Notes: a model not told the origin generated them from the sequence alone. A stretch of 27,020 nucleotides of DNA from Gallionellaceae bacterium (GCA_003445795.1 DMCN01000117.1:206-27225); one strand, 5' to 3'; positions 7,186 through 15,431 are shown, counted from the stretch's first letter. Program-made: numbers and translations.

Positions 7186-7722
7186 TCATGCACTCATCGC
7201 ACGCATCCTGTCAATCTTCTCGATAGCAGCCTGATAGAGATCATGGTCGGAATCTGGGTTATTGCGGTCTGGATGATGTGCACTACGGATTTTTCTCAGT
7301 TTAGTCATACAGTCTGGCAGGTCATGTACCTTGGTCACCCGGTCACCGTTCTTGGCCATCACGCGCTGAAGCTCTGCCTCTGCGCCTTCGCGTGAGGCAT
7401 ATAACTTCTTGCTGCCAAGACGCCAATCATCCTGGTTCTTGCGTGGGGATAGTTTTTCCTTCCCATCAAACCAGACCCATTTTCCGGTATCGGGATCCTG
7501 TTCAAAATTAACGATGGTGATGACATAGGTGTAAACGGGCGGCTCGATTTCCTTGGCGAATAGGTTGATGATCTTGCCGACAGTCCCCACCGTCGCAAGG
7601 TAATACGCGCCTGCCTCATGCGGGCAGAACACGCTACTGTGCTTTGGTTCAGGCTTGCTGTCGATACTTGATGAATTCATTTCAGCCATGCGGCTGAGTG
7701 CTTTGCGTTGTGCGTTTGTCAC
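7186..7722 (-). CDS. Hypothetical protein with C-terminal J-domain-like HPD motif
   Basis: A 178-aa protein of unknown function. The last 45 residues resemble helices II and III of a DnaJ J domain: KLRKIRSAHHPDRNNPD has the HPD tripeptide at 150-152, followed by a helix (LYQAAIEKIDRMRA). J domains stimulate Hsp70 ATPase. Helix I is not evident and no other DnaJ domains are present. The middle part (about 30-110) is a Trp/Tyr-rich, probably beta-structured unknown domain. I chose GTG 7722 because GGAG lies 8 nt upstream and the protein then starts VTNAQRKALSRMAE. An upstream ATG at 7815 lies inside the tRNA terminator and is unlikely. The gene is alone between tRNA-Asn and the partial tRNA copy, so it is probably acquired cargo. 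An inverted repeat GCAGCT/AGCTGC (7757-7777) lies upstream. Confidence 0.75.
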   Translation of the reverse strand: MTNAQRKALSRMAEMNSSSIDSKPEPKHSSVFCPHEAGAYYLATVGTVGKIINLFAKEIEPPVYTYVITIVNFEQDPDTGKWVWFDGKEKLSPRKNQDDWRLGSKKLYASREGAEAELQRVMAKNGDRVTKVHDLPDCMTKLRKIRSAHHPDRNNPDSDHDLYQAAIEKIDRMRAMSA

Positions 7723-7802
7723 TGGTATTGCTCCATTTGTGTCTTTTTGCGACTCGGCAGCTTTTATTACGAGCTGCTGGCTTCCCCAATTTCGGCCATA
7801 AA

Positions 7803-7831
7803 ATAAAAAGGCCACCTCGAAAGATGGCCTT
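7803..7831 (-). terminator. Terminator of tRNA-Asn
   Basis: On the minus strand AAGGCCA and TGGCCTT form a hairpin followed by TTTATTTT, starting about 10 nt after the tRNA CCA. It also isolates the downstream J-like gene, which would then need its own promoter. Confidence 0.8.
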
Positions 7832-7839
7832 TAATATTC

Positions 7840-7915
7840 TGGCTCCCCGACCTGGACTCGAACCAGGGACCTGCGGATTAACAGTCCGTCGCTCTACCGA
7901 CTGAGCTATCAGGGA
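7840..7915 (-). tRNA. tRNA-Asn (anticodon GUU)
   Basis: A 76-nt tRNA including encoded CCA. On the minus strand it starts TCCCTGATAGCTCAGT and ends with TCGGGGAGCCA. The acceptor strands TCCCTGA and TCGGGGA pair with one T-G wobble. The anticodon loop contains GTT (7882-7880) followed by AA. The T-arm reads CCTGG-TTCGAGT-CCAGG. Its 3' half is repeated at 7123-7163. Confidence 0.97.
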
Positions 7916-7930
7916 ATTGATGAGGGCGCT

Positions 7931-7959
7931 ATACTAATGATTGTGAGCGTCTTGGTCAA
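7931..7959 (-). promoter_or_regulatory. tRNA-Asn promoter
   Basis: On the minus strand TTGACC (7954-7959) and TAGTAT (7931-7936) are separated by 17 nt, placing the start about 9 nt before the mature tRNA 5' end. The G/C-rich GCGCCCTC directly after the -10 box resembles a stringent discriminator. Confidence 0.7.
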
Positions 7960-8053
7960 TAAGAGAAACGCGGTGTAGTGCAGAATTCCGATTTTTTTGC
8001 GGAACATTACGCATTCACGGATGCTTGGCAGGTAAATAAATCAAACTGGAATC

Positions 8054-11000
8054 ATGGACAAGAAAACAGTATTTATCAAAACAGCAAAAGGCGAACAGGA
8101 ACTTTCCAACTTGTCTGGTGACCTGCGGCGAGCCATGTCCCTGATCGACAACAAGTCCACTGTGGATGAGATGTCCAGACGTGCACCTCCCAGCTTGCGT
8201 GATGATCTGTATGAAGTCCTAGGCGAACTGGTTGCGGGAGAATACATCCGCGATAAGAACAGACCTGCCGAAGCCAAGATCGTCTCACCCAAGATCACCC
8301 CTCCCAAGATCATGGCGCCGAAGATGTTCGTGCCCAAGCAATCCACCCCCTCAAAATCGGAAGAGCTTGATTTCACATCTTTGGCTTCGAAGCCATCCTT
8401 TAATCCTGCAACAGCTGCCAGGACCATGGGCAAGGACGATGAAGCGGAACTCGCCCGAGCCGAACTGGAGATCGCCATGGCCCAGTCCGGCATGAAGCCG
8501 GTTGTGGAAGACGAGGCAAGCAAAGAGGCGAAATTAAGAGCCAAGGTGGCTGCGGCAGAGCGTGCCCGTTCCGAACTGGAAGCAGGCATAGATGCAGCCA
8601 AAGCCAGGGCCAGTGCCGATGCGGCTGCCAAGGCAGAAGCCAAAGCCAGACACGAGGCAGATGTCGCCGCACGTGCACGCGCGGCGGCTGAATCGAAAGC
8701 CATGCAGGAAGCGGCGAATCGGGAGCAGGCTGAAGCCAAGGCGAAACTGGAAGCTGCCGCAAGGATGCGGGCAGAACAGGAAGCTGCCCGCGAAACAGCC
8801 AAAGCCCAAGCGGCGTTGGAAGCCGTGGCAAAATCCAAAGCAGAGGCTGATGCGCGCGTTCGTGCCGAGATCGAAACGGCTGCGCGTGCCAGACAAGTAG
8901 CCGAGGCCAAGGCCAAGCAGGATGCAGAAGCAGCCAGATTGAAAGCTGAGCAGGAAGCAGTCCGCGTCAAGGCAGAACTGGATGCGGCCGCAAAAGCCAA
9001 AGCGGAAGCCGATGCGGCTCGCATCCGGGTGGAGCAGGAAGCAGCCCGTGTCAAGGCAGAACTGGAAGCGGCTGCGAAAGCCAAGGCGGAAGCCGAAGCG
9101 GCTCGCATCAAAGCGGAGCAGGAAGCTGCTCGCGTCAAAGCCGAGCTGGAGGCAGCCAAGGCTCGCGCAGAAGCGGAAGCAAAAGCGCTGGCAGCTGCGC
9201 TCGCAAAGCAAGAGGCGGAAGAGAAGGCACGCCGCGAAGCGGAAGAGAAGGCACGCCGCGAAGCGGAAGAGAAGGCACGCCGCGAAGCGGAAGAGAAGGC
9301 GCGTCGCGAAGCGGAAGAGAAGGCGCGTCGCGAAGCGGAAGAGAAGGCGCGTCGCGAAGCGGAAGAACAGGTACGCCTCGCAACAGAGGAGTTGGCACGT
9401 CGCGAAGCGGAAGCGACCCGCTTGAGGGCGGAGCAGGAAGCTCAAGCTGCACGTATCAAAACCGAACAAGAGGCTGAAGCTAAAGCCAGAGCAGATGCAG
9501 CGGCATCGCGAGAAGCGGAGGAGCGTATCAGGAAGGAAGTGGTCGCTGCAGCTGCTGCGCAGGAAGTGTTGGCAAGAGCCAATAGCCAGAAGCAAACTGC
9601 CAAGAGTGAAGCTACTCCATCTTTCAAGATCGATCTGGATAATTTCCTGAGTGAAGAACAGGCACACGAGGATCAACTGTCCTCCCGTCCTGTAGACCAG
9701 GCAGCAGAGGCAGAAGCGAAGGCGCGCCGGGAAGCGGCGCAGCGCGCGGTTGCCGAGGCCAAGGCTGAGGCGGAAAAGATTTCCAAGCCGGATATGGCGG
9801 CCGAGATGGCTCGGCTCAAGGCCGAAGCTGATGTGGCGCGGCAAAAAGCCGAAGAAGAAGAACGCAGGAGAGATGAAGAGCGCGCTCTGGCCGCAGAACA
9901 AGCCAAGGCATGGGCCGAAGCAGAGCAGCGCGCTCAGGCGCAGGCCAAGATCGAGGCCGAGCAAGCTGTGCAACAGGCAGCTTTATCGCAGGCCAAGGCA
10001 GCCAACAAGTCGGTTCAGAGAAAACGGCGTGAGCCATTGGCGCTGGGGAAGATTGGTTTCGGACTGGCTGTGCTTGCGCTGAGTGCAGTGGTGGTGCTGC
10101 CCTATGTCTATCCATTGCGGGACTACATAGCACCGCTGGAACAACGCCTTTCGGCACAATTGAAGCAGCCGGTACGTATCGGCAGTATGAGCGCCGCATC
10201 CATTCCGCCCAAGTTGCAATTGCAGAACGTTACGGTCGGCACCGAACAGGATTTACAGATAGCCAACGTGGTGTTGAGTGCTGATATCTTGTCTCTGTTC
10301 TCGGAGACCAAGGTGCTCAGTGATGTGCAGTTGGAAGATGTCAGTATCAAGGGCAGCCAGCTTGAAAGGCTGGCACCGAGCTTGAAGTCGTTGGGTGGGG
10401 ACAAACAATTCCCCGTTCGCCACTTTACTTTGCAGAATGTGAAGGTCGTCACCGACGAAGTCGCGCTGCCAAGCCTGAGTGGCTTTGCCGAACTGGATGG
10501 GCAAGGGGCGTTTACCCGTATTGCTTTGCACAGTGCGGATGAAAAATACAGCGTCGACCTGCAACCCGATCAGGGACGCTGGCAATTGGGGGTGAGTCTG
10601 AAAGAGACCAGTCTGCCGCTGTTATCCGATATCGTGTTCAGTGACCTCAGCGCCAAGGGCATCCTGAGCGATGGCGAGGTGAACTTTACCGAGATGGACG
10701 CCCATATCTTCAAGGGCATCCTGCTGGGCAGTGCCAAGTTGAGCTGGCGCAAGGGCTGGCAGTTGCAGGGACGCCTCGAAGCGAAGACATTCGAACTGGA
10801 CAAAATGTTTCCTCGATACGGCATCAAGGGCGAGATGTACGGGGAGGGCACTTTCACACTGAACGGAGACAAGCTGTCGCAGCTCGGCGGGACACGGCGA
10901 CTGGAAGCTTCTTTCACAGTAAAGAATGGCGAGATCGGGGCTATCGATATGGTAGAGACTGCGCGCCTGTTGAGTCGCGAGAATCTGGTCGGAGGGCGTA

Positions 11001-11227
11001 CCCGTTTTGACGATCTGATAGGCACAGTGCGCGTCGAGAATGGTGCAAGCGATTTCCGTCAGCTGAAGATCGTTTCACCAATGCTGAGTGCGGGAGGTTC
11101 GTTCGATGTATCGCCGACTGGTCAGCTTTCGGGTAACTTGAATGCGGAGATCAAGATGCGTTCAGGAAACAACCAGATGACCTTGTTTGGTACCCTGGCT
11201 GAACCCAAGCTGCGCGCGGGACGCTGA
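8054..11227 (+). CDS. Large coiled-coil membrane protein with AsmA-like C-terminal domain
   Basis: A 1057-aa protein I cannot name. Residues 1-70 form a small domain starting MDKKTVFIKTAKG that is shared with the protein at 12772-13281. A Pro/Lys-rich linker follows (about 71-125). Residues about 130-650 are an almost uninterrupted Ala/Glu/Lys/Arg coiled coil, with seven 8-residue units EAEEKARR at 387-442. A single membrane helix lies at about 665-686 (GFGLAVLALSAVVVLPYVYP) after a basic RKRRE segment, so the long N-terminal part should be cytoplasmic. The periplasmic C-terminus (about 690-1057) looks like AsmA/TamB-type proteins (LSAQLKQPVRIGSM, LQLQNVTVG, and a conserved end GNLNAEIKMRSGNNQM...GTLAEPKL). 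AsmA-like proteins act in envelope lipid transport or outer membrane biogenesis. The fusion to a giant cytoplasmic coiled coil is unusual. Only a weak TGGA precedes the ATG. Confidence 0.85.
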   Translation: MDKKTVFIKTAKGEQELSNLSGDLRRAMSLIDNKSTVDEMSRRAPPSLRDDLYEVLGELVAGEYIRDKNRPAEAKIVSPKITPPKIMAPKMFVPKQSTPSKSEELDFTSLASKPSFNPATAARTMGKDDEAELARAELEIAMAQSGMKPVVEDEASKEAKLRAKVAAAERARSELEAGIDAAKARASADAAAKAEAKARHEADVAARARAAAESKAMQEAANREQAEAKAKLEAAARMRAEQEAARETAKAQAALEAVAKSKAEADARVRAEIETAARARQVAEAKAKQDAEAARLKAEQEAVRVKAELDAAAKAKAEADAARIRVEQEAARVKAELEAAAKAKAEAEAARIKAEQEAARVKAELEAAKARAEAEAKALAAALAKQEAEEKARREAEEKARREAEEKARREAEEKARREAEEKARREAEEKARREAEEQVRLATEELARREAEATRLRAEQEAQAARIKTEQEAEAKARADAAASREAEERIRKEVVAAAAAQEVLARANSQKQTAKSEATPSFKIDLDNFLSEEQAHEDQLSSRPVDQAAEAEAKARREAAQRAVAEAKAEAEKISKPDMAAEMARLKAEADVARQKAEEEERRRDEERALAAEQAKAWAEAEQRAQAQAKIEAEQAVQQAALSQAKAANKSVQRKRREPLALGKIGFGLAVLALSAVVVLPYVYPLRDYIAPLEQRLSAQLKQPVRIGSMSAASIPPKLQLQNVTVGTEQDLQIANVVLSADILSLFSETKVLSDVQLEDVSIKGSQLERLAPSLKSLGGDKQFPVRHFTLQNVKVVTDEVALPSLSGFAELDGQGAFTRIALHSADEKYSVDLQPDQGRWQLGVSLKETSLPLLSDIVFSDLSAKGILSDGEVNFTEMDAHIFKGILLGSAKLSWRKGWQLQGRLEAKTFELDKMFPRYGIKGEMYGEGTFTLNGDKLSQLGGTRRLEASFTVKNGEIGAIDMVETARLLSRENLVGGRTRFDDLIGTVRVENGASDFRQLKIVSPMLSAGGSFDVSPTGQLSGNLNAEIKMRSGNNQMTLFGTLAEPKLRAGR
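9212..9379 (+). repeat. Seven tandem 24-bp coding repeats
   Basis: The unit begins GAAGCGGAAGAGAAGGC and encodes EAEEKARR. Copies 1-3 (9212-9283) end in CACGCCGC and copies 4-6 (9284-9355) end in GCGTCGC; copy 7 (9356-9379) is degenerate and changes to EEQVRL. The in-frame 8-residue period keeps the coiled coil intact, and the near-identity of adjacent units suggests recent slippage. Confidence 0.95.
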
Positions 11228-11242
11228 GAGTACTCTCTGAAT

Positions 11243-11283
11243 AAAAACCGGCCAGATCATTTCTGATCTGGCCGGTTTTTTTT
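11243..11283. terminator. Bidirectional terminator between convergent genes
   Basis: A perfect 17-bp stem, AAAAACCGGCCAGATCA (11243-11259) with its complement (11264-11280), closes a TTTC loop. It carries T-runs on the plus strand and, through its A-tract, on the minus strand. It serves both the AsmA-like gene and the aminotransferase gene. Confidence 0.95.
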
Positions 11284-11304
11284 GGCGTCGGTTACCGATT
11301 CGTT

Positions 11305-12498
11305 TTAGCTCAGCGCCTTTGCCATGCGCGCCAGCGCTGCCTCGAGGTTGCTCATCGAAGTGGCGAAGGACAGGCGGATATAGCCTTCGCTACCGAACGC
11401 CGAACCCGGCACCACGGCCACGCCGGCTTCCACCAGCAGGTACTCGGACAGCGCGATATCGGTCGCTTCCTTGAGGGTGCCTTTCTTGTGCAATGTCGCG
11501 ATGGCCTTGCGTGCATCGGGGAAGGCATAGAATGCACCGCCCGCCATGATGCAACTCAGTCCCGGGATCTTGTTCAGGCCGTTCACCACGAACACGTGAC
11601 GCTCGCGGAAGGCCTTGAGCATCGGCGCGATACAGCCTTGGTCGCCGTTCAGAGCGGCTTCAGCTGCGACTTGCGAGATGGATGTCGGGTTGGAGGTACT
11701 TTGCGACTGCACATTCTCCATCGCGGTGATGATGTTCTCAGGACCGGCTGCATAGCCGATGCGCCATCCGGTCATCGCATACGCCTTGGATACGCCGTTC
11801 AGCACCATGGTGCGCGGATACAGGTCCGGGCATGCATCCAGGATGTTGCAGAACTTCTTGTCGGTCAGCGCGATATGTTCGTACATATCGTCGGTGGCGA
11901 TGATGATGTCCGGGTGCTTGCGCAACACTTCGCCCAGTGCCTTCAGGTCATCCAGCGTGTATACCGCACCGGACGGGTTGCTCGGGCTGTTGATCACGAC
12001 CATTCTGGTCTTGGGGGTGATTGCCGCCGCCAGTTGCGCGGGCGTCATCTTGAAACCCTGTTCGATGCCGGCCTGCACGATCACTGGTTTGCCTTCTGCG
12101 ATGATCACGATGTCCGGATACGAGACCCAGTAGGGCGCGGGAATGATGACCTCATCGCCGGGATTGATGGTCGCCAGCGCCAGGTTGAAGAAGCTTTGCT
12201 TGCCGCCGCAGGACACCAGGATTTGTTTGGCCGTGTAGTCGAGGCCGTTGTCGCGCTTGAACTTGGCGATGATGGCCTGCTTGAGGGAGGGCGTGCCGCC
12301 GACCGCTGTGTATTTGGTGAAACCCTTGTTGATCGCCGCGATCGCGGCATCCTTGATATGTTGCGGCGTATCAAAGTCCGGTTCTCCGGCCCCCAGTCCG
12401 ATGATGTCCTTGCCTTCGGCTTTTAGTTTGGCAGCGCGGGCAGTTACGGCAAGGGTGGGAGAGGGTTTGATGGCTTGTACGCGGGTGGAGAGAGACAC
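11305..12498 (-). CDS. aspC: Aspartate aminotransferase (class I, subgroup 1-beta)
   Basis: A 397-aa PLP enzyme interconverting aspartate and 2-oxoglutarate with oxaloacetate and glutamate; members of this subgroup may also transaminate prephenate. Visible motifs are the N-terminal VQAIKPSPTLAVTARAA, GLGAGEPDFDTP, INSPSNPSG, the PLP lysine Lys238 in NGVSKAYAMTGWRIGY, and the substrate arginine in GYIRLSFA. I chose GTG at 12498 because AAGGAAA lies 5-6 nt upstream and the N-terminus then matches the family; an open frame to 12609 has no homologous sequence. It is convergent with the AsmA-like gene and divergent from the 12772 gene. In many betaproteobacteria this gene lies next to uvrB, which here is about 8 kb away. 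Confidence 0.95.
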   Translation of the reverse strand: MSLSTRVQAIKPSPTLAVTARAAKLKAEGKDIIGLGAGEPDFDTPQHIKDAAIAAINKGFTKYTAVGGTPSLKQAIIAKFKRDNGLDYTAKQILVSCGGKQSFFNLALATINPGDEVIIPAPYWVSYPDIVIIAEGKPVIVQAGIEQGFKMTPAQLAAAITPKTRMVVINSPSNPSGAVYTLDDLKALGEVLRKHPDIIIATDDMYEHIALTDKKFCNILDACPDLYPRTMVLNGVSKAYAMTGWRIGYAAGPENIITAMENVQSQSTSNPTSISQVAAEAALNGDQGCIAPMLKAFRERHVFVVNGLNKIPGLSCIMAGGAFYAFPDARKAIATLHKKGTLKEATDIALSEYLLVEAGVAVVPGSAFGSEGYIRLSFATSMSNLEAALARMAKALS

Positions 12499-12771
12499 GA
12501 TATTTCCTTGGGGTTGAACGTTGGGGCGAATTATACCCGTTGCCGGGAAAGATTGAATGCAGAAGCCCTGCATGATTGATAAGGAGGCTTGCGTATCGAG
12601 CCAACACAAAGGGGCTGCGCGTCTGTCGTCGGCTGAGCCGATTTCGCTGAGATAGCTGATACGTCGCAGAAAAACAACGGCCGAACAAATTGAAATAAAC
12701 CTGGTATATAGTCCCCAGCCAAGTGAAGCAGGCTCAGGTGACGAGCGATGATGGACAGGATGGAGAGAGAG

Positions 12772-13281
12772 ATGGATCTGCAGGCTATTTACATCAAGAC
12801 TGCCAAAGGCCAGCAGGAAGTGGCGACCCGGGCCTTTCAGTTGCCGTCGCGGGTGCGCAGTCTGCTAGTGATGGTGGATGGAAAGACCGACACCGAGCAG
12901 CTGCTGGCTAACACCGCAGCTCTGGGTGATTCCGCCACGTTCTTTACCATGCTTGTCGAAGGCGGCTTCATCGAGGCAGTCGCCTCTTCCGTAGCGAGTG
13001 CACCCGCAGGGTCAGCTCCCGCTCAGAACGTAAAAGCCCCTCCCAAGGAACTCGTGCGTACCGTTTCCCATCTTGTCATCGAGATCCTGGGCCCGGCGGG
13101 CGACCCGCTTTCCATGCGTCTGGAAAAATCCCTATCCATCGAAGAATTCGCCAAACAGGTGGAACAGTGCCGCAACGTGATCGAGAGCGCTGCCGGCAAA
13201 AAGAGAGGGGATGCATTCTGGAATACCGTCCTGGAACAGTTATCCGCCGGAACCGGCACCATCAAGGCGGGCGGCGCCTGA
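12772..13281 (+). CDS. Hypothetical protein with IKTAKG N-terminal domain
   Basis: A 169-aa protein without recognised function. The first 70 residues (MDLQAIYIKTAKGQQEV..., then RVRSLLVMVDGKTDTEQL, and LVEGGFIE) align with the N-terminus of the 1057-aa protein at 8054, including the exact distance from the start codon, which supports ATG 12772. GGAGAGA lies 3-9 nt upstream; in-frame ATGs at 12748 and 12760 are less likely. The shape suggests a small helical, winged-helix-like domain. The second half after a Pro/Ala linker (about 82-100) is a separate helical domain (LVRTVSHLVIEILGPAGDPLSMRLEKS). I know similar short domains in other betaproteobacterial proteins, all uncharacterised. No signal peptide or membrane segment. 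It ends 4 nt from the convergent GGDEF gene. Confidence 0.8.
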   Translation: MDLQAIYIKTAKGQQEVATRAFQLPSRVRSLLVMVDGKTDTEQLLANTAALGDSATFFTMLVEGGFIEAVASSVASAPAGSAPAQNVKAPPKELVRTVSHLVIEILGPAGDPLSMRLEKSLSIEEFAKQVEQCRNVIESAAGKKRGDAFWNTVLEQLSAGTGTIKAGGA

Positions 13282-13285
13282 TCGA

Positions 13286-15358
13286 TCAGCGCTGCTTGTT
13301 GCATTCGGGCGAAAACACCTGCACTTTATCGCGTCCGAGTTGTTTCGCCTGATACATGGCGATGTCCGCATAGTCCAGCAGTTCATTCTCGCTTTGCGCA
13401 TGTTCCGGGAACAGCGCCAATCCGATACTGCAGGAGATTTGCAGGCTTTGCTGGGCGAGCTCGAAAGGTTTGTTCAATACATTGCGTATCTTCTCGGCCA
13501 CCATCACGGCATCTTCTTCGTTCTCTACGGTGCGCAACAACACCACGAATTCGTCACCGCCGACGCGCGCGACGGTATCCGATTCGCGCACACAAGCGCG
13601 CATGCGGTTCGCCGCCTCTTTCAGCAGCCAGTCGCCAACGATATGGCCCAGCTTGTCATTGATCGGTTTGAAGCGGTCAAGATCGATGAATAAGACTGCG
13701 ATGCGCTGATTGTCCCGTTTGGAATAGGACAGGGCCTGTTGCAAACGGTCTTTCAATAAGGCTCTGTTGGGCAGATCGGTCAGTGTGTCATGCTGAGCCA
13801 GATGACGGATACGTTCATCATGGCGTTTGCGTTCGGTAATGTCATGGAAGACCACCACAGCGCCGATCTCGCCGGCGTTCGTCCGATTTGGCGAGACCGT
13901 GATCGCGACCGGGAAGCCGGTTCCATCCTTGCGCCAGAACCAGTCTTCGCTGCTGCGTGTTTCGCCGTCGATCTGCGACAGGCGGACGGGGCAATCGTAT
14001 CCCGGATATTCCGTGCCGTCGGGGCGGTGATGGTGGAACAGTGCATGCTGATCGTTGCCGATCACCTCCTGCTCGCTGAAACCGAGCATTCGCAAAGCTG
14101 CCGGATTGATGAAGATGCAGCGTCCGCTATAGTCGGCTCCGTATACGCCTTCACCCAGGGCTTCGAGCAGGCCGCGGCGTATACGTATCTCGCTTTCGAG
14201 TTGGAGCCGTTTGGCTTTGAGGCTGCGATTGGTCAGGAACAGACTGACTGCCAACAGCAGGATCACCAGGCCGACCGATACCGCCGAAACGGATTGCCAG
14301 TAGTAGCGCGTCCACACGTCGTGCAGGGTGAATTCGGGAGTCTTGTCGAACGGAGGCAGCCGCAACTCGCGCAGCAGATTTTCGACTTGCGTGTAATCCA
14401 TGGGAGTGGAAAAGCCGTGGATGTTCATCGCGTGCACGGCAGCAGTATCCTCTTCCAGCACGAACAGGGCGGAAGCCACATGCCGCGAGATGTTCTCGTT
14501 CGCGTGCGGCAGTGCCGCGAAGGGCCATTCCGGGTATAGCCGTGTCGAAAGCAGCAATGGGAAGCGGGGCTCTTGCTGCTGATTCAGTATCCGGAGCTGA
14601 GACGCTTTCACTTTACCTTCGCGTTCCATGCTTTCAAGCAGGCCGCTGCGTACGAAGCCGGCATCGGCGCGTCCATCCAGCACCGCTTTTACAGCATTGT
14701 CATGCGGCATGCCCACGATCAGCAGCGAGATGTCTTTTGACACTGATATGCCCTGCAGCGCCAGCTCGTAAGCCTGCGTCTGGTAGCCGCCAAAGGAGCC
14801 AGTATCGGGGGACGACACTGTTTTCCCCTTGAGGTCGGTCAACTGCTGCAGATCGGTACGGTCGGCGCGGGTGACAACGACTCCGCCGAAAGTGGACAAA
14901 GGTACGCCGTTGTCTTCGACGACGAGCGTCGCCAATGGGGCGGACACTCCAAGCCGCCGGCTCAACAATACGAAGTGCGCTGGATTGGTGAGAACGAAAT
15001 CAACCTGCTTGTTGATAACGGCACTTTCCAACTCGGGGTAGTTATAGGCCTCGATGATGAAATCATGCTGCGGAATGCTGCGTTTCAGCACTTTAGCAAG
15101 GGGAGTCCATTGCTTCAGCGTCTCCGGCTTGGGGCGGAAGGCGAGTACACCTATCTTTACCGTTTGCGCATCCGCAACAGTCGTCCACAACAGGCCAAAG
15201 ATGCAAAGCACAGTAAAGAACAGTCGGCCGAATGCATGTATGACATTCTTGTTCAACGTGGATACGGGACAGTCAGTTTGTGCAGAGTGGATTTGTACGG
15301 TAGGAAACACAGTCGGTCCGAATCGATATTTTTTAATCGGTGTTCCAGTATCGGCCAT
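13286..15358 (-). CDS. Diguanylate cyclase with PhnD-like periplasmic sensor and PAS domain
   Basis: A 690-aa membrane-bound c-di-GMP synthase. A hydrophobic signal/anchor lies at about 42-64. It is followed by a periplasmic binding domain of the PhnD/phosphonate type (about 66-330; VKIGVLAFRPKPETLKQW, VDFVLTNPAHFVLL, GSFGGYQTQAY), a membrane helix (about 350-375), a PAS domain (about 390-505, with RSSEDWFWRKDGTGFPV), and the GGDEF domain. The active site GGDEF is at 600-604. The inhibitory I-site RESD stands exactly five residues before it, so product inhibition should be intact. No EAL domain follows. The start at 15358 gives a long N-terminal stretch; an internal start nearer the hydrophobic segment is possible. 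The ligand may be a phosphonate-like or other small anion, which cannot be read from sequence. Confidence 0.92.
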   Translation of the reverse strand: MADTGTPIKKYRFGPTVFPTVQIHSAQTDCPVSTLNKNVIHAFGRLFFTVLCIFGLLWTTVADAQTVKIGVLAFRPKPETLKQWTPLAKVLKRSIPQHDFIIEAYNYPELESAVINKQVDFVLTNPAHFVLLSRRLGVSAPLATLVVEDNGVPLSTFGGVVVTRADRTDLQQLTDLKGKTVSSPDTGSFGGYQTQAYELALQGISVSKDISLLIVGMPHDNAVKAVLDGRADAGFVRSGLLESMEREGKVKASQLRILNQQQEPRFPLLLSTRLYPEWPFAALPHANENISRHVASALFVLEEDTAAVHAMNIHGFSTPMDYTQVENLLRELRLPPFDKTPEFTLHDVWTRYYWQSVSAVSVGLVILLLAVSLFLTNRSLKAKRLQLESEIRIRRGLLEALGEGVYGADYSGRCIFINPAALRMLGFSEQEVIGNDQHALFHHHRPDGTEYPGYDCPVRLSQIDGETRSSEDWFWRKDGTGFPVAITVSPNRTNAGEIGAVVVFHDITERKRHDERIRHLAQHDTLTDLPNRALLKDRLQQALSYSKRDNQRIAVLFIDLDRFKPINDKLGHIVGDWLLKEAANRMRACVRESDTVARVGGDEFVVLLRTVENEEDAVMVAEKIRNVLNKPFELAQQSLQISCSIGLALFPEHAQSENELLDYADIAMYQAKQLGRDKVQVFSPECNKQR

Positions 15359-15431
15359 GCGTGCGGGTTTTGCAATGTGCCAATGGTAAAGTTCGAAGAC
15401 ATTCAGGGGTCTTCATTTGGCTTGCAGTAAA

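Larger units (their letters stand above)
7123..7880 (-). mobile_element. Mini-island in tRNA-Asn flanked by att-like direct repeats
   Basis: Reading the minus strand, the intact tRNA-Asn is followed by its terminator, one gene with a HPD motif, and then a degenerate copy of the tRNA 3' half with a second terminator. This is the expected product of integration into the tRNA 3' end: the element restores the tRNA and the displaced original end marks the far junction. The unit is only about 715 bp and has no integrase. It is therefore a deletion relic, a cassette moved in trans, or a decayed second tRNA gene separated by gene gain. Confidence 0.6.

Noticed and set aside
7698..7904. Plus-strand 68-codon frame ending in GLEPGTCGLTVR-like peptide
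   Set aside because: It is translated across tRNA-Asn in antisense; this is a known artefact pattern.
9212..9379. Possible CRISPR-like array
   Set aside because: The 24-bp units are directly adjacent without spacers, keep the reading frame and encode a coiled coil.
8534..9973. Long minus-strand open frames opposite the coiled-coil gene
   Set aside because: They are mirror frames caused by the strong Ala/Glu codon bias of the real gene; Cys/Phe/Leu-rich translations without any family features.
12689..12714. TTGAAA and TATATA before the 12772 gene as a promoter
   Set aside because: The spacing of about 10 nt is too short for sigma-70 and no better -35 is seen at 17 nt.
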